A program made the translations under genes and the position numbers. The notes beneath the pieces are model-generated. The model did no database searches. It saw only the letters and a program-made list of their open reading frames with translations, and had not been told where the DNA came from. This document shows positions 48,267 through 60,578 of a stretch of DNA of 64,000 nt, piece after piece. The DNA is from Aspergillus flavus (Eukaryota > Ascomycota > Eurotiomycetes > Eurotiales > Aspergillaceae). Position 1 is the stretch's first letter, and the number at the start of each line of letters is the position of its first letter. The stretch is taken from assembly GCF_009017415.1 (NCBI RefSeq), contig NC_092406.1:2480001-2544000 (forward strand), written 5' to 3'.

Positions 48267-48819
48267 TTTGGAGGGTGTTGTGGGCAAAATGCAGAGGTGA
48301 TTGTCGTCGATGTTGATGCGGAGTTGAGTTCGGGTTTGGCTAATGGACCGATGAAGCTTTGATTGGATTATGTAAGCGGTATGGGTTCCTCATGGGGTAT
48401 GAGGTCATTTTTTTTACGTTATATGTGAAGGTGGTGTAGAGTCTAGCTTTGGTAAACAATGCATATTAGAATATTAGAATTATACTTATCTAGGTAGGGG
48501 AAGCCCTGGTGGAACTGGCAGTCGGTCTTTTCTCTCTTTTGAATGGTCTGCTTCCAGGACCTATGGGTAGTCTACATGCCTGGGCCTCAGCCGAACTGGT
48601 ATGTATTTAGCTCGCTACCTTTAAATCGTATGACTGATCCCAAATATTGATCTAGTTTGAGTGTCCGCATACCATAGAGTGTAACTGAAATTAGGGAATA
48701 GGACTACCATCGCCGTATGCATACTTATATGTACGCAAGTCGTACTAACTACAGGGATTCGTTGTTGACTATGGTAGTGTTAGAAAGATGCATTCTTATC
48801 TATAGACTTGATGGCAACA
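48267..48819. other. intergenic, upstream of PAM17 and downstream of the CoA ligase
   Basis: No gene or RNA recognised; both neighbours are on the minus strand. Confidence 0.45.
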
Positions 48820-50604
48820 CTAAATCTTCGCTCGTGGCTCCGCCGACTTTCTTGCCTGATCTCTTAGCAGTCGTCGAAGTATCTTTCCGGATGAGCTTTT
48901 CGGAATTTCTTTCGTAAACACCACGCCACCCCGAAGTTGCTTATGGTGGGCCATATTTGACTTGACGTGGGTCTTCAATTCCTCCTCAGAAATGATTCTA
49001 TCGTTCTCTAACACGATATATGCTCGGGGGAGTTCATTCCCCGGTGCTGATGGGTCTGGCACTCCAATGACAGCAGCATCTGCTACGCCGTCATGGCTAA
49101 GGAGACAGGCCTCTACTTCTACCGGGGAGACCTGAAGTCCTTTGTATTTTATAAGTTCCTGGTAATCTGTTAGCCTGTCGCAACAGCGTACATATGCAGT
49201 AATACACGGACTCACCTTCTTTCTATCCACCATGTAAATTTTGCCATCCTTCCAGACGCCAATATCACCTGTTCGGAACCAACCGTTGGGCGCGAAAGCA
49301 GCTGCAGTAGCTTCCTGGTTCTCGAAATAACCCTTAGTGACCATGGGCCCTTTAACCAAGATCTCTCCCTCCATGCCTTGTTCAACATCCCTATCCTGTT
49401 CATCCACAATGCGGAGTCTCGTATTCGGAAGCAAAGGACTGATACTTCCCGTGCTATCAGCTTCACCCCAAGGCATCGTAGTCACGCTCCCAGTAGACTC
49501 AGTCATTCCCCAGCGTTGACTGATTGAACAACCCAACTTCTCCTCCGCACGTCGCTGGACCTCCGTGGGTAACGGCGCGGCCCCCGATTCCGCTCGGATT
49601 AAACTATTAAATTGATCCGTGACTCGTGAACTCTCCGCAACAGCAAGATAGACCGGCGGCGCAGTAGCCAGAAACGTAACCTGGTACTTCTTACAATAAT
49701 CCATGAACTGGTCAATGTTGAACTTCGGCATCCAGTACACAGTACCTCCCGCAACGGCAGGAGTAATGAAATATCCCTGACAGCCCGCAATGTGCGCGGT
49801 AGGCAGATGACCGATAGTTCGATAAGGGACTTCAAGATGCGGTTTCCCCTTTCTGGACTCGCGAAGGACCAATTGCGGGATAATTGCCTCAGAAACAAGG
49901 TTCATGTGAGACAGCATTACGCCTTTTGGGGGCCCGGTAGTACCGCTCGAAAACAAAAGGCAGATGAGTCTTGTTTCTAGCTCGTTTCGATCTGTTACTC
50001 GTTCCCAGTCCAGCTCTTTAGTATTCTGAAAAAGATAGTTTCTCTCAGGGTCAACAGTATCCCGTAGTAAATGCTTGTGATTTGAGCTCTCCAGGATCAG
50101 AACTCGTTCCACGGGGATTCCGCAGGCAAGTGCTGCTTTCAGAGCTTTCGTTTTGCTGTCCGGACTAGCAATGATCAATTGACTTTTTGACTGTTGGATC
50201 TGACGAGATAGTTCTGATTGTGTAAAGGCCGTCGATGCTGCGGTGTATACGCCTCCAGCAGCGATTATGGCAAAGAACACCGCTGGAAGAAGGACTTGGT
50301 TCGAGGAGATACAAAGAACTGCGTCCTTTCCGGCGCCATTGTTTCCGATCCCAAAGTCGGCACGGAACACATGCGCGAGGCGTTTGGTGATGGTTCGGGC
50401 TTGCGCTTTGGTGATGTTGTTGGTTGGATTTGCGGCTTCGGCGTGGAGAACGGTTTTTTCCGTGGTAAGTGAGAGGGGGGAATCTGTGGGGTCGTGTTAG
50501 CTGTATAATATCTAGATGATGGTATGGGGAGTTTATGTACCAAATATTAATGAGAGGAGGTCGATATTCGGGATATCGTAATCTTTGGTTGGGAGGTATT
50601 GCAT
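48820..50604 (-). CDS. AMP-binding acyl/aryl-CoA ligase (4-coumarate-CoA-ligase-like), probably peroxisomal
   Basis: Three exons, 50541-50604, 49216-50483 and 48820-49158, keep phase and encode 556 residues. The adenylate-forming signatures are present: SSGTTGPPKGVMLSH (P-loop), RWGMTESTG, GWFRTGDIG, YKGLQVSPVEVEACL and the catalytic C-terminal lysine in PKSSSGKILRR. Order and length fit the fungal 4CL-like/luciferase branch. These enzymes activate a carboxylic acid to its CoA thioester through an acyl-AMP. The C-terminal Ala-Lys-Ile (PRAKI) is an accepted PTS1 variant, so peroxisomal location is likely but weaker than for SKL. The substrate cannot be read from sequence. Confidence 0.93.
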
Positions 50605-50962
50605 GCTGGAGGTGAAATGCTACACAGATTAGACTCTCTTGGTATGAATTTAGTGAGAGCTTGAATTATAGCCCGTCAACAAACTGTATATAAAGTTTAT
50701 TTATATAACTAGTGATTTAGAGTCTCGGTTATAGAAAATGCGGGGAAACCCGAGGTTGGGGGTGGATGCGCTGAGGGGAAAACAACAACACTCGCACTGC
50801 TTTATTTCTCTTTGGAATACAGCATGTATAATAAATCTATCGACCTATAAATGCAGATGCTCTATATTGGTAAAAGTAAAGTATAGAGTTCTGTTGCTGA
50901 TGCATTCGCTGAAGATGCTGAAGACAGTAAGTTCTAAAGCTGACTGAGAAGGATCGCGCCGA
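50605..50962. other. short intergenic stretch
   Basis: Promoter side of the CoA ligase and 3' flank of the FAR-17a-like gene. No feature seen. Confidence 0.45.
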
Positions 50963-52122
50963 TTAAAGGCTGCCATTCTGAGAGATAGCGCCGGGGCGAG
51001 AATGAGGCTTAGACTGGGTCCCATAGCCATTCACACGGCCGTAAAGTAACTTCAGAGTGCCGGTACTCAGAGCCATCACGACGGCGCTGAGGGCAAACAG
51101 TCCGATGCGGCCTTCAAAAGGAAGTTGCTCGAAGATCGGATATGGGTACCTGGAGAGATTAGCAATTTGCTAATGGCATAAGCGAAACAACGACAAACCA
51201 TCCATTATACGAGAAGCAACGTTCGATCCAGAACCAGTACCCAAAGGCAATGGTGCTGGACAAGCCGAGGGCGGGTAGGATACTAATCGTCCATGGTGGG
51301 GAAAGCAAAAAGAGATCGATCAGAAGGACAATGGACGGGATGGCATGGAAACTAATATCTTCATGGGAGATTGTATCAGTAGTGATCACAATACCTCAGG
51401 ATTTGGTATCTGGACCTACCTGCGTCCAAAGGAATGACAGCCCAATCAGGTACTACCAAACGCTCATCGATCTAGTACAAGTTAACTGGCGAATTGGAAC
51501 CGAGAGACTCGAAAGCTATATCGAGCACTGACCACGCGAAGACCCCAGTATAGAATGCTGATCAGAACCTCCAAAGGTGCGCTGCATATCGACAGGAGGT
51601 TCTTGATCAAAAACAGTCGCGCGGATAAGGTTACGTCCGCCAGTAGACCAATCGCGAAGGTTAGCGTGGACAGGGATAACCCGATGACCGTCAGGTACTG
51701 AAAATGCCAGCCATAGGCCTCATTGCTACCAATTGTTAGATGACAGGGATGTCTAAGGCCATGGGACTGGTGGCACCTACGCGTGGTTGGGATTTTCATG
51801 CATACTGAACGCAAGGATTATTAGCCTGAGTGACCACGATGACGTAGCGGCATCTCAACCGCGACCAATAATAGAGGTCGACAATCGAACATGATTCAAT
51901 AAATAAATGAGAGAGACTCTGAACCTACTATTTAAAAGACCATACAAAGCTGGAAAGTCCCAATAACTGAAAGTAGGGTAAATTAGCCAAAGAGAGAAGG
52001 TCCAAGATTAAGAAGCTAGTACATACATGAACCAAGGCAGAGAAGCCCCGGGATGGACTGTGTATCCGCTGTAATGGATGTTTCTTGAGAAGAGACTGGG
52101 CTGTAGAAGAAGTAGAAGCCAT
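50963..52122 (-). CDS. FAR-17a/AIG1-like integral membrane protein
   Basis: Seven exons keep phase: 52027-52122, 51929-51966, 51781-51804, 51536-51725, 51420-51471, 51199-51358 and 50963-51149. They encode 248 residues. Exon 3 is only 24 nt. Family motifs appear only after splicing: NPNHANEAYGWHFQYLT, then LYWGLR joined to IDERLVVPDWA, and FSYNGWYPYPIFEQL. About five to six hydrophobic helices are predicted. Human AIG1 and ADTRP hydrolyse fatty acid esters of hydroxy fatty acids with a Thr and a His. Fungal members are little studied, so the same reaction is only inferred. The C-terminal 25 residues are polar. Confidence 0.88.
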
Positions 52123-53046
52123 GGTTGAGTTTATGGATAAGATAATCACCACCAATAATCGATGAAAACAAGAACTTCAACTAAATTAACTCTCAGGGTC
52201 AATCTTAATTAGATGGTCACTGACGATATCGATATGGATCTCTGGATGAAGCGGCGGTGGCCGAGGATCCCGCCGCTAAGCCAGGATGGAGGGACCCCGG
52301 AAGATAAGATCATCCGAATTCCGGCCGGAGACACCAGCTTATCACCATTACGTATGGGTAACTCTGCTGCTATCACCTGCTCCACCGCCTACGCTTCCGC
52401 CCCGGTTAATACGCAACTGCGATTGATTGAGACGGCCGATAGGTCGCCACCAATCTAAGTGGTTATCTGGATCGTCTTTGGATATCCGATGCTCCACTGG
52501 CCAGTATCTCCTCCGCTTTTTCTCGTGTTTTCTTAGTCTCGCCCATAATTCCGCCTGGTTTCATCAGCCGAACTTAAACGAGGCCCTTGCCTGTTGCAAC
52601 AATCGATTGCTACTCAGTACTTCCTGCTAACCACCACCGCACTAACAAACAGAGTCAGCCGTACGGGGGACTTTTCCTTCGCGCTTCCTGGTTGATTCTT
52701 TACACCGAAAGATTCTAGAAAGATAACCCCAATTCGCCGCATTTGCTACCAGTAAAAGGAGTCTGCGGGCGCTCTCCCACACCTCGATGACCACGAATAC
52801 TAGGTGTGGGTGCCTCGTTGATTATCGCTTCTTATCCTCTTGGATTAAACCGGAACGCCCTACAAGGCGAAAAAGGACTGTATCTTCGGAGATCCTATCG
52901 ACCCCGTGAGTTTACATCTGGTCTGCATGGCGATCTTACTGTGCAGAGTGTGTCGGCACTATCTCAAGTCCCGGACTATCACTTCGTCTGGCCGTTATAT
53001 CTTTTATTCCTCGTCATTTTATTTGGCCAATAATTATTGAAATCCA
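52123..53046. promoter_or_regulatory. divergent promoter region
   Basis: Separates the FAR-17a-like gene from the Zn2Cys6 regulator. It contains short CGG and CCG triplets in several places, as expected for C6 factor binding, but no clearly spaced pair that I would call a site. Confidence 0.35.
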
Positions 53047-55886
53047 ATGCCTCGCCCGAGAAGGCCCGGTGCTCCGGAGCCAAAACGAAGGTCCCGTAAA
53101 GGATGCTGGTGCGTACGAATACTGACGACGTGATAACTTCACGGTGTGTGTATGATTAGCTACTAAAATCCTAGGTTAGGCCATGTAAAGCACGCAAAGT
53201 GAAATGGTTTGTGTTCATTCCTTCTCTTTGCGTCCGTTTTTAGCTAGTTCACTAATATTTTAGATGTAGCGGAGAAGAAAAGCCGTCCTGTTTGAATTGT
53301 CGACGTCAAAATGAACCATGTGACTACAGTATAAGGCTGAACTGGGGAGGTAGAACGAGAAGAACATCTTCCGTCGACTCTCCAAGTTCCCAGTCTAGTG
53401 GTCAGTCCGGGCAATTCATACTAGCCTTCTCGCCGTCAGATATGATGCAACCTGACTCCACGCTGTTAGCTTCACCCTACAAATCTACTTGTTCCTTGGG
53501 AGGAGACACTGCAGGAGACCATGTCGCAGAGAGTCTGTTTTGGGAAGCTGGGTATACAGGGGAAATGGCAATAGGAACGTCTTATCCTAGAGGGCTATAT
53601 GATATCCATGAATCTTCCGCTATCCCTGACCAGTCTCTTAATCCCTCCACACGTACAACTGGCAAGAGCTCAGTAGATATGAGTCCATCGTCACCGGGGA
53701 AGGACGCAGCCGCCTCGTGGTCAGGCTTGTCTCCTAACATGGCCACAGTGGTGTCCAGAGAGGCGGTCCCCAGTTACCCGTCGTCTATCTCACACTCCCT
53801 GGACGATTTCTCTTACCCGTCACCGGCTGATACGGGCTCCAGTATTGGTTCTCTTGCCCCTTTCACCTTTTCGCCAGTCACCATATCGCAGCCCAGCTCG
53901 TTCCTTCGACACTCTGCAGAAGTCCCCGAACAGCCTTTGGGGCATCCTTCGCCCGGCCAAGGCAGCACACCGGATCAGGGGTATCCTCACTCGCAGTATT
54001 CATCTCCTACCGATGCCGTTAGTGCCTATGCCACTTACCAGTCACAGAGTTCATCAGACCCTCACGAGGGTATGTCCCCTCTCTCTAAAAGTCCACAGCA
54101 TTTTGCATCGCCTAGTGTGACCCAGGATGCCGAATCGATGCCAGGGGGCGTGGCTAGTAGTACTGAGGACTTCTTCAACAAAATCATGAATAGCCCCGTA
54201 TTATCTGAAAATCGCCCGCAGGTCCATGCCGGAGAGCCACTGGTCACTGGCGATTTAAGGCCTTTGGGTATAGGCCACGAGGTTGATGTACCCGAGGGAA
54301 TTTCGAGCGCAGAAAGAAAGTGGCATGCTTATCTCACCAGCGTTACAGATAATTATGGTTTGGACTGTGGCCGTCCAGATCTGGATTTGAATAAGAATGA
54401 CGATCATTCGGCCATTGATATCAATTACGCCCTGGATTTAATCAATACACAAATTGAATCGTCTGCGGCGTCTAACAATCGACAGGGCGATACCTCGTCC
54501 ACGGATTCGCAACAAAATAGTTTGGACGGTGTGAAGTTTGCGTATTACGCATCACCTGTACCGATCAACATCCCGCGTTATCTATCGCCGTTACCATCAA
54601 CTCTAGTGCAAACGCCTATCAACCTGATGTATTTCCATCATTTTATCAATCATACAGCAAGAATGCTAGTTCCGCACGACTGTAGTGATAATCCATTTGT
54701 TTCTGTTCTACCATCAAGTGAGTCAGGGGCAACTGCTCTCTTCTCGTTGACTATTCTGCCCCGTGCTAGTGTGCTGACCTAACAGTGGCTATTGGGGATT
54801 CGAACCTGCTGAATCTTATGTTAGCGTACTCCGCTAGTCACCGTGCGAGATATCTGGAGCATCCAGAACCTGCTAATCGTATCGCGCACTGGGTTAGCAA
54901 TGTCTTTCCTGCATTGCGCGTAGCACTGGAAGATCCCCATGAGAAGGTTACTGACAACCATCTTGCTACGGCCATCATGCTTCTTTCCCTAAAGATTATA
55001 TCGCCCAGTACCTTTGAAGTGCCAATTCCTTGGCAAAGCCATCTGAAACTTGCCAGGGAACTATTCCTCGCACGCCGAGAACAAATGGCCTACCCCGGAA
55101 ATCGCATTGGCCCATTCCTCGCTCGCTGGTTAGGATATCTCGACATTATGGGAACCCTCTCCTGCCGACACACAGAACCACCGTTGTCTGAATACTACTC
55201 TCTTATCAGCACATGCTGCTCAGCTGAGGGACTGGATGAATACTGTGTTGACTGTTTTTCCGGGTTTACCCCCCGAACGGGTCTGTTTTTGACCAAGCTG
55301 GGGAAATTGGTACATCAGTGTGACAACGAGCGATTTGATGAGGTGGGAATATGGATTTCCGGCTGGAGGCCGTCGGCCAGTATCATTCTTGAAGCTCAAG
55401 AATTAATCAACGAGCTTGAACTGCTCCGTACCCGCGCTCACGCTAGCTCAAGGCATTTCCGGGAGTCTGGAGCTACAGACATCATCGCTAGTGATAAAAC
55501 ATTTTATTACGCAGGTTTATTGCATCTCCACCGACGCGTCCTAGGCACATCTCCATTTTCCACGCCAGTCAAGGAGGCTCTGGATGGGCTTAGAGAGGCC
55601 CTCGCACAGATAAGATTCGGGGCATCTGCTGAGGTCGGAACCCTCTTTTGCTTGTTCACTGCGGGTTGTGAAACCCATGACCCCGGACAGAGAAGGGAAA
55701 TCCAGGAAAGATTCGAAGTTCTAGAGAAAACTGGCATGAAACAGGTTAGTCGATCTAGGTTCTTTGTTAGCATACCGGTGCTGACCAACACATCTGTAGA
55801 TCCAACATGCTCGCAAGTTAATGCAGCGTTGTTGGGACGAGAATATGCCATGGATTGCCTTGGCTCGAGGGGAGTTTCTTGGATAG
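53047..55886 (+). CDS. Zn2Cys6 transcription factor with fungal-specific regulatory domain
   Basis: Five exons keep phase: 53047-53108, 53180-53206, 53270-54717, 54786-55744 and 55800-55886. They encode 860 residues. Three exons, one of only 27 nt, build a textbook cluster: C20-X2-C23-X6-C30-X6-C37-X2-C40-X6-C47. A Ser/Pro-rich region of about 350 residues follows, then the middle homology domain (INLMYFHHFINHTARMLVP; LLNLMLAYSASHRARYL). The C-terminus IQHARKLMQRCWDE is read only after the last intron is removed; reading through would end at 55954 in unrelated sequence. It is most like pathway-specific regulators. The target is unknown. Confidence 0.92.
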
Positions 55887-57357
55887 ATAGATTGAACGTG
55901 GACAACAGTAAAATATGCATCTCATTGTCAAATGGTGTGAGCTATTACAGTTGAATTTGAAAAAGGATGTACTAGAAGATCGCAATAATCATTTGACTCA
56001 CTTATCTACCCTTCCCAGCATATACCACCGGGTGCATATAATCTTCCCAGTATACATGGCTTGTCGTGTATTTCCGATACAGTTAAAAATTGACGCACGT
56101 CCTTCACCGCGTCCATTATGGACTTTAAACTGAGCACCCGCGAAGAGTTCCTTCACGGATGATTGGGAAGTCACTTTATCAGCGATTTTGGAATGAGACA
56201 TGGTGATGAATGATGGGTATGGCAACGGTGAATGATGAGGCAAGTAGTGTTGGGGAAGAGAGGAAGGAAACAATTTCTCTTGAGTAGTATATATACTGGA
56301 GGAACCTAGAAGTATGCTTCATATATAGAATCTCCTTCAACTGGCGTTGTCTTCAGATCAAACATATCATTTATCCACAGTAACACTGTATTGAACACTG
56401 ACTGGAAAGTATTTAGCCCTCCCCTCCCCCCCTCCCTTCCTCCTTCCATCCTTCGCTTTCCCGCCCCCGGTAGGGGCCACACCCAGTTTTTTCGAAGTCC
56501 TTGCTCACATAGAACTTCTATATAGAGATATATTAACAGTGTTATCATTAGATGCCCATAAATATGCAATACGGAGTCGTCAAACCCCACGCGCCACAGA
56601 GAAAGCTAAAGACGGTCAAGAAGAAGAACTGCACTACGTGTTAAATGCTATAGAGATTGTACCCCTACCACCCACACCTACCCCGCGCCTTGGTTTCAGA
56701 GAAATTTTCGAGCCCAAGGCATTTTAAGAATTGTCCGTGCGGTTCTATGTGGCTTAAGTACGGCTGAGCGGACAGGAAGCTATATAGGTGCGGCCCAGGG
56801 CAATCTGAATGGTAGATTCGGATTTATGTGATCTTTTGGTCTTGTGGATTATATGGCCCTGGATATCTCTTACACACTCTTCTTCTATCAGCTCATTATA
56901 TTTCAAAAGTGATACAATGATAGTCTTAGTAAATAATCTATCCTTATAAAGTAAATATTCTATTAGGTCTACTCTGTGTTGAGTTTCTAAATATCTATGA
57001 TTTCATATCATAATACTATATCTTCTGATTTGATTATTTAATAGATGTCGCGTCTAATATTTATAATCCCTCAGGCACAGGTCTTGTAGACTGTCACAAT
57101 CATTTCAATTTTAAACTCATTGAACTGGAATAAAGATATAATTTTACAAATTCATACTTTGGACTAAAGTGATACTTTTAACCTAGACCTCACCATAGCA
57201 ACGCACAATCCGGATCAAGGTCTACAAAGGAAATCAGCTACAGTCAGGCTGAAACAGTGAAACTAGCGTTTCACGAGCAACAGCTACCTGAGATATTTCT
57301 CTGAAGTGATATAAACAAACAACCTGACTGTAGACAACATCCTCACCGCCTTGGAGT
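55887..57357. other. AT-rich intergenic region
   Basis: About 1.5 kb, very AT-rich at 56870-57180, with a polypyrimidine tract at about 56415-56466. A minus-strand ORF from 56201 to 55998 (MSHSKIADKVTSQ, 67 residues) looks mildly coding but I recognise no family. Confidence 0.4.
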
Positions 57358-58782
57358 ATGTGTGAACAGCCCTGCACTGAATTGCCTAAAATGGAAGGTT
57401 GCCCTTGTCTCATCTTGAGCGCTTTCACTGCCGCTGCCATTCTGCTCTTCACATTTATACCCATTCTCTTTGTGTTCTACGTGTTTCAACACCGGTTTCT
57501 GCACCGGATTGAGGCCCGCATGACTCCCATGACAGACTCGGTGACTCCGGAAGGATGTCAGGGCATAGAGAGGGCCAGCCACCCTGATAAGGCAACGCCT
57601 GACGCGCTGGAAGCTACTGTGTCTCCTGCTCCAGGGTCGCGTCGAAACTCGAATCTGATGGATAGCCGATTGGAGGACATCCAGGTTCCGACTCTTCTGC
57701 CACAAATCACCAAGAAGATGCCGGGCCCCGTCACCACCAGCGCCATCGTCAAACTGACCGAGGAGCTTCACCTGGGAGGGCCTGCTCCGTTGCTGGATGG
57801 TGGGTTGGACCACCTGCATATCCCTACGTTGGAACCGAAGCGCGTAAGCAATTTCTCTTTATAACCACTTGCTGAACATTGCTTGTATATAGTGCGATTG
57901 ATAAAGTTCACTCTAACCTTCCAGAAGAGCTCATCCTTAGCTACCATAGCCCAGGTGGCCAAAACCTCCGCGTTCGACGCCGAAGAAGAATCAGTAATTG
58001 TTCCATGGGATGGCAAGATACGCTGGGCTATAGAGGGTCCTAGTGTCTTCGATGACGAGGAAGATGAGCTTGGAGCATTCTACTTCCGTCCCAATCTCTT
58101 TTCTCGTAACCCGTTCTCGGACATTTGGATGTTTCAGTATGGACTGCGATACGTACCGGCTAAGGGCGACAAAAACGTGTATCGTACGGTCCGGATCGAG
58201 AATCTCCCCTCAACTCTAACCCTGAAGGATATCTTGCCTGCCGTTAGTGGTGAGATTTTCTCAGCTCGTCTCACGGATACCACTCCCATTGTGGGATATA
58301 ACACAGCGATTGTCACGTTCGTTTGGCAATCCGATGCTATTCATTTTGCTCAGACTTCGAGAAACGGCATCCACCTTGGTCCCACAGTGGCAAAGGTTAT
58401 CCCCGTCAACACTCCGACCTACCCTATCTCAGCTGAGTTGAAGCGATTGATCTTCAAGGAAGGCGCCACACGCTGTCTCTGTGTGTCCAGTTTGCGTGAA
58501 TCCCTGAAGAGTGAAGTTCGCCGTGTTATGGAGAAGTCTCCTCACTCTGCATATATTGAGAGGATTGAAGATGGTCTTGTGCTGGGGGAGACCTACATTC
58601 GGTTCCATTCGATCAAAGTGGCCGCTGCGGCGTGCGATCAACTCAAAAACCACCCGTGCTTCACCGAGTGTGGCTTTCGTTTCTTGAAGAAAGCCTCAGA
58701 CATGCGTACCGCTGTTTCCGGAGAACGCACCTTTAGAACCAAAGTGCAGGAAAAGCGCCCTCGCATCGGGATTTGGGACTAA
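57358..58782 (+). CDS. hypothetical protein with N-terminal membrane anchor and RRM-like domain
   Basis: Two exons, 57358-57843 and 57925-58782, joined in phase 0, encode 447 residues. One hydrophobic segment at about residues 17-42 (LILSAFTAAAILLFTFIPI) is followed by 130 polar residues. At about 249-325 an RRM-like unit can be seen: a strand RTVRIENLP (RNP2-like), helix TLKDILPAV, strand GEIFSARL, strand AIVTFVW (RNP1 place), helix and strand. A second, weaker repeat may follow at about 330-420 (RCLCVSSLRE; GLVLGETYIRFHS). A start at Met12 is also possible. I do not know a named family; RNA binding is inference. Confidence 0.75.
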
Positions 58783-59681
58783 GCTGCATTCTTGAATATT
58801 CTTCGTACCATGTGTACATTCCGTCATTCTACCATGCACTGTATTTATTAGCATCTTATATATTTTATTTCGAGCGGCAGCATAACAACCGATAGTTAAT
58901 GCATGGTCAATCTATTTTCATTGTGACCTAGATTCTTCGTAGCACTTACAAGCGGCGGAAAGCATTCCTTGGGCTGATACCGGGGTTCCGCTTCGACTTA
59001 ATCCTGAGAACAGTGCTTCAACTGACAAGCTGATATAGTGTAGCTTGGCTGATGGTTGATCAGCCCTTTCAATCTAGTTCTACAATAGGGGGCAGATGTA
59101 CGTTCTACTAGTTCAGGATGTGTTAGTCTCGAGACAGCTGTTTGCTACAGATATTATAAGAATATTCTCTGTATGCTCGTCAGCCAAGTTGCTGATTGTA
59201 TCTGTGTAATAGCCGATAGGATGTACCAGAACTTATTACATCATTTCTCTGCAGTTGTAGATCTGGAGGCGACTTCTTGTATCCATACCTTGATCATATT
59301 TCGTAGAATAATATAGTGATATCCCATACATCTCACACCGTCATCTGGGAGACCTGAAGCAGCAGCCGTCGTTTTCTAATGGTGAGTGTGATCCTTTGTG
59401 GTGATTAAAGGCGGCAGATAATTGTTTGCTACAGAATACCGGGCACCGTTGCTTGATGCGGGATATCCCGAATCGGCTAGTTTTGAAGTAGGTCTTCAGC
59501 TCGCAAACCAAATCAGCCGTGGATTAAATTAGATCTGATAAGCAACCCCGAAAAGTCAAGACCCACCAACTAACGCTAACCGATTTAATCTCCGCCCCGC
59601 GTCCACCTCCACCATTTAATCCCAATCTCAATCTCCAAAACCACCATCACCTCAAAGCCCCAAAACTATGCCAACAAAACA
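58783..59681. other. intergenic between co-oriented genes
   Basis: No gene recognised. A tiny uORF (ATG at 59668) overlaps the next start codon: it reads five codons and stops at the TGA that overlaps the ATG at 59682. Confidence 0.45.
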
Positions 59682-60383
59682 ATGACCCAACCACCACCCC
59701 CGACAAACCCAACGACCCCAAAAATGCGCCCCCAATTAACCCCCACCCTCCTATCAACCCTCTTCACCTCCCTCACACGCCCAACCACTAAATGGACCCT
59801 CCACCGCACCCTCAAAAGCGACAACCCCCTTGACATAAACGGCGATCTCCACGGCACAGCAACCTTTACTCCTCTCTCACCCAACACAAACACAAACACA
59901 ACCACAGCAAAAGACCTCCTCTACCACGAAGAAGGCGAGATGCCCGCCCCGCCAGGTCTACGCGCGAATCTCGGCGTCGGGGTGGGACTGCGCTTCACGA
60001 AGAAATATATCTGGCGGTTGAGCGAGAAGGGGATTATTAGTGTTTGGTTTGCGAAGGTGGGGGGTGGAGAGGATGGGCCGGATTATTTGTTCCATGAGTT
60101 TGAGTTTCGTGAGGAGGGTCAGGGTCAGGGTCAAGGTGAGGGTGTGAAGGAGGGAGAGGGAGAGACGTTTGTGGATGCGCCGACGCCGCCGCTGGTGGAT
60201 GGGGAGGATACAGTGGTTTTTAGGGCGAGGGGGAATCATCTTTGTATTAATGATATGTATCGGACGGCTTATGCTTTCCGGGTGAGGGGGGAGGATGGGG
60301 AGGTGGTTAGTTGGGCTAGTCGGCATGTTGTTAAAGGGCCGAAGAAGGATCAGGATATTGTTAATTTATATCGGGTGGGTTGA
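59682..60383 (+). CDS. DUF6314 domain protein
   Basis: Single exon of 233 residues. The family pattern is seen in order: TKWTLHRTLKS, GDLHGTATFTPL, DLLYHEEGEM, KYIWRLSEKGIISVWFAK, LFHEFEF, ARGNHLCINDMYRTAY and VVKGPKKDQDIVNLYRV. A lipocalin-like beta fold has been suggested for such short proteins, but the role is unknown. Between the last two beta strands lies a Gly/Gln/Glu insert (GQGQGQGEG) coded by a GGTCAG hexamer repeat. A short uORF overlaps the start codon by one base and could reduce translation. Confidence 0.85.
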   Translation: MTQPPPPTNPTTPKMRPQLTPTLLSTLFTSLTRPTTKWTLHRTLKSDNPLDINGDLHGTATFTPLSPNTNTNTTTAKDLLYHEEGEMPAPPGLRANLGVGVGLRFTKKYIWRLSEKGIISVWFAKVGGGEDGPDYLFHEFEFREEGQGQGQGEGVKEGEGETFVDAPTPPLVDGEDTVVFRARGNHLCINDMYRTAYAFRVRGEDGEVVSWASRHVVKGPKKDQDIVNLYRVG

Positions 60384-60578
60384 TGGGGGATTTTTGTTAT
60401 GGGTTTAATAGAAGGGTGGAGTTAGGGATAGAGGTAGATTTGTGGGGATGTGAGTGGATTGAGGGCTCTGTGGATAGAATACTGGACGTAAATAATATGC
60501 ATTGTGCTACAAGTAGGAGGGACTTATAGTATTGGTATGCATTGTTTTCATTTCCGATTGCTAACTTTCTTCAGGCTA

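Noticed and set aside
55745..55954. Read-through end of the Zn2Cys6 gene at 55954
   Set aside because: Splicing 55745-55799 gives the family-typical ending IQHARKLMQRCW; the read-through sequence has no such similarity.
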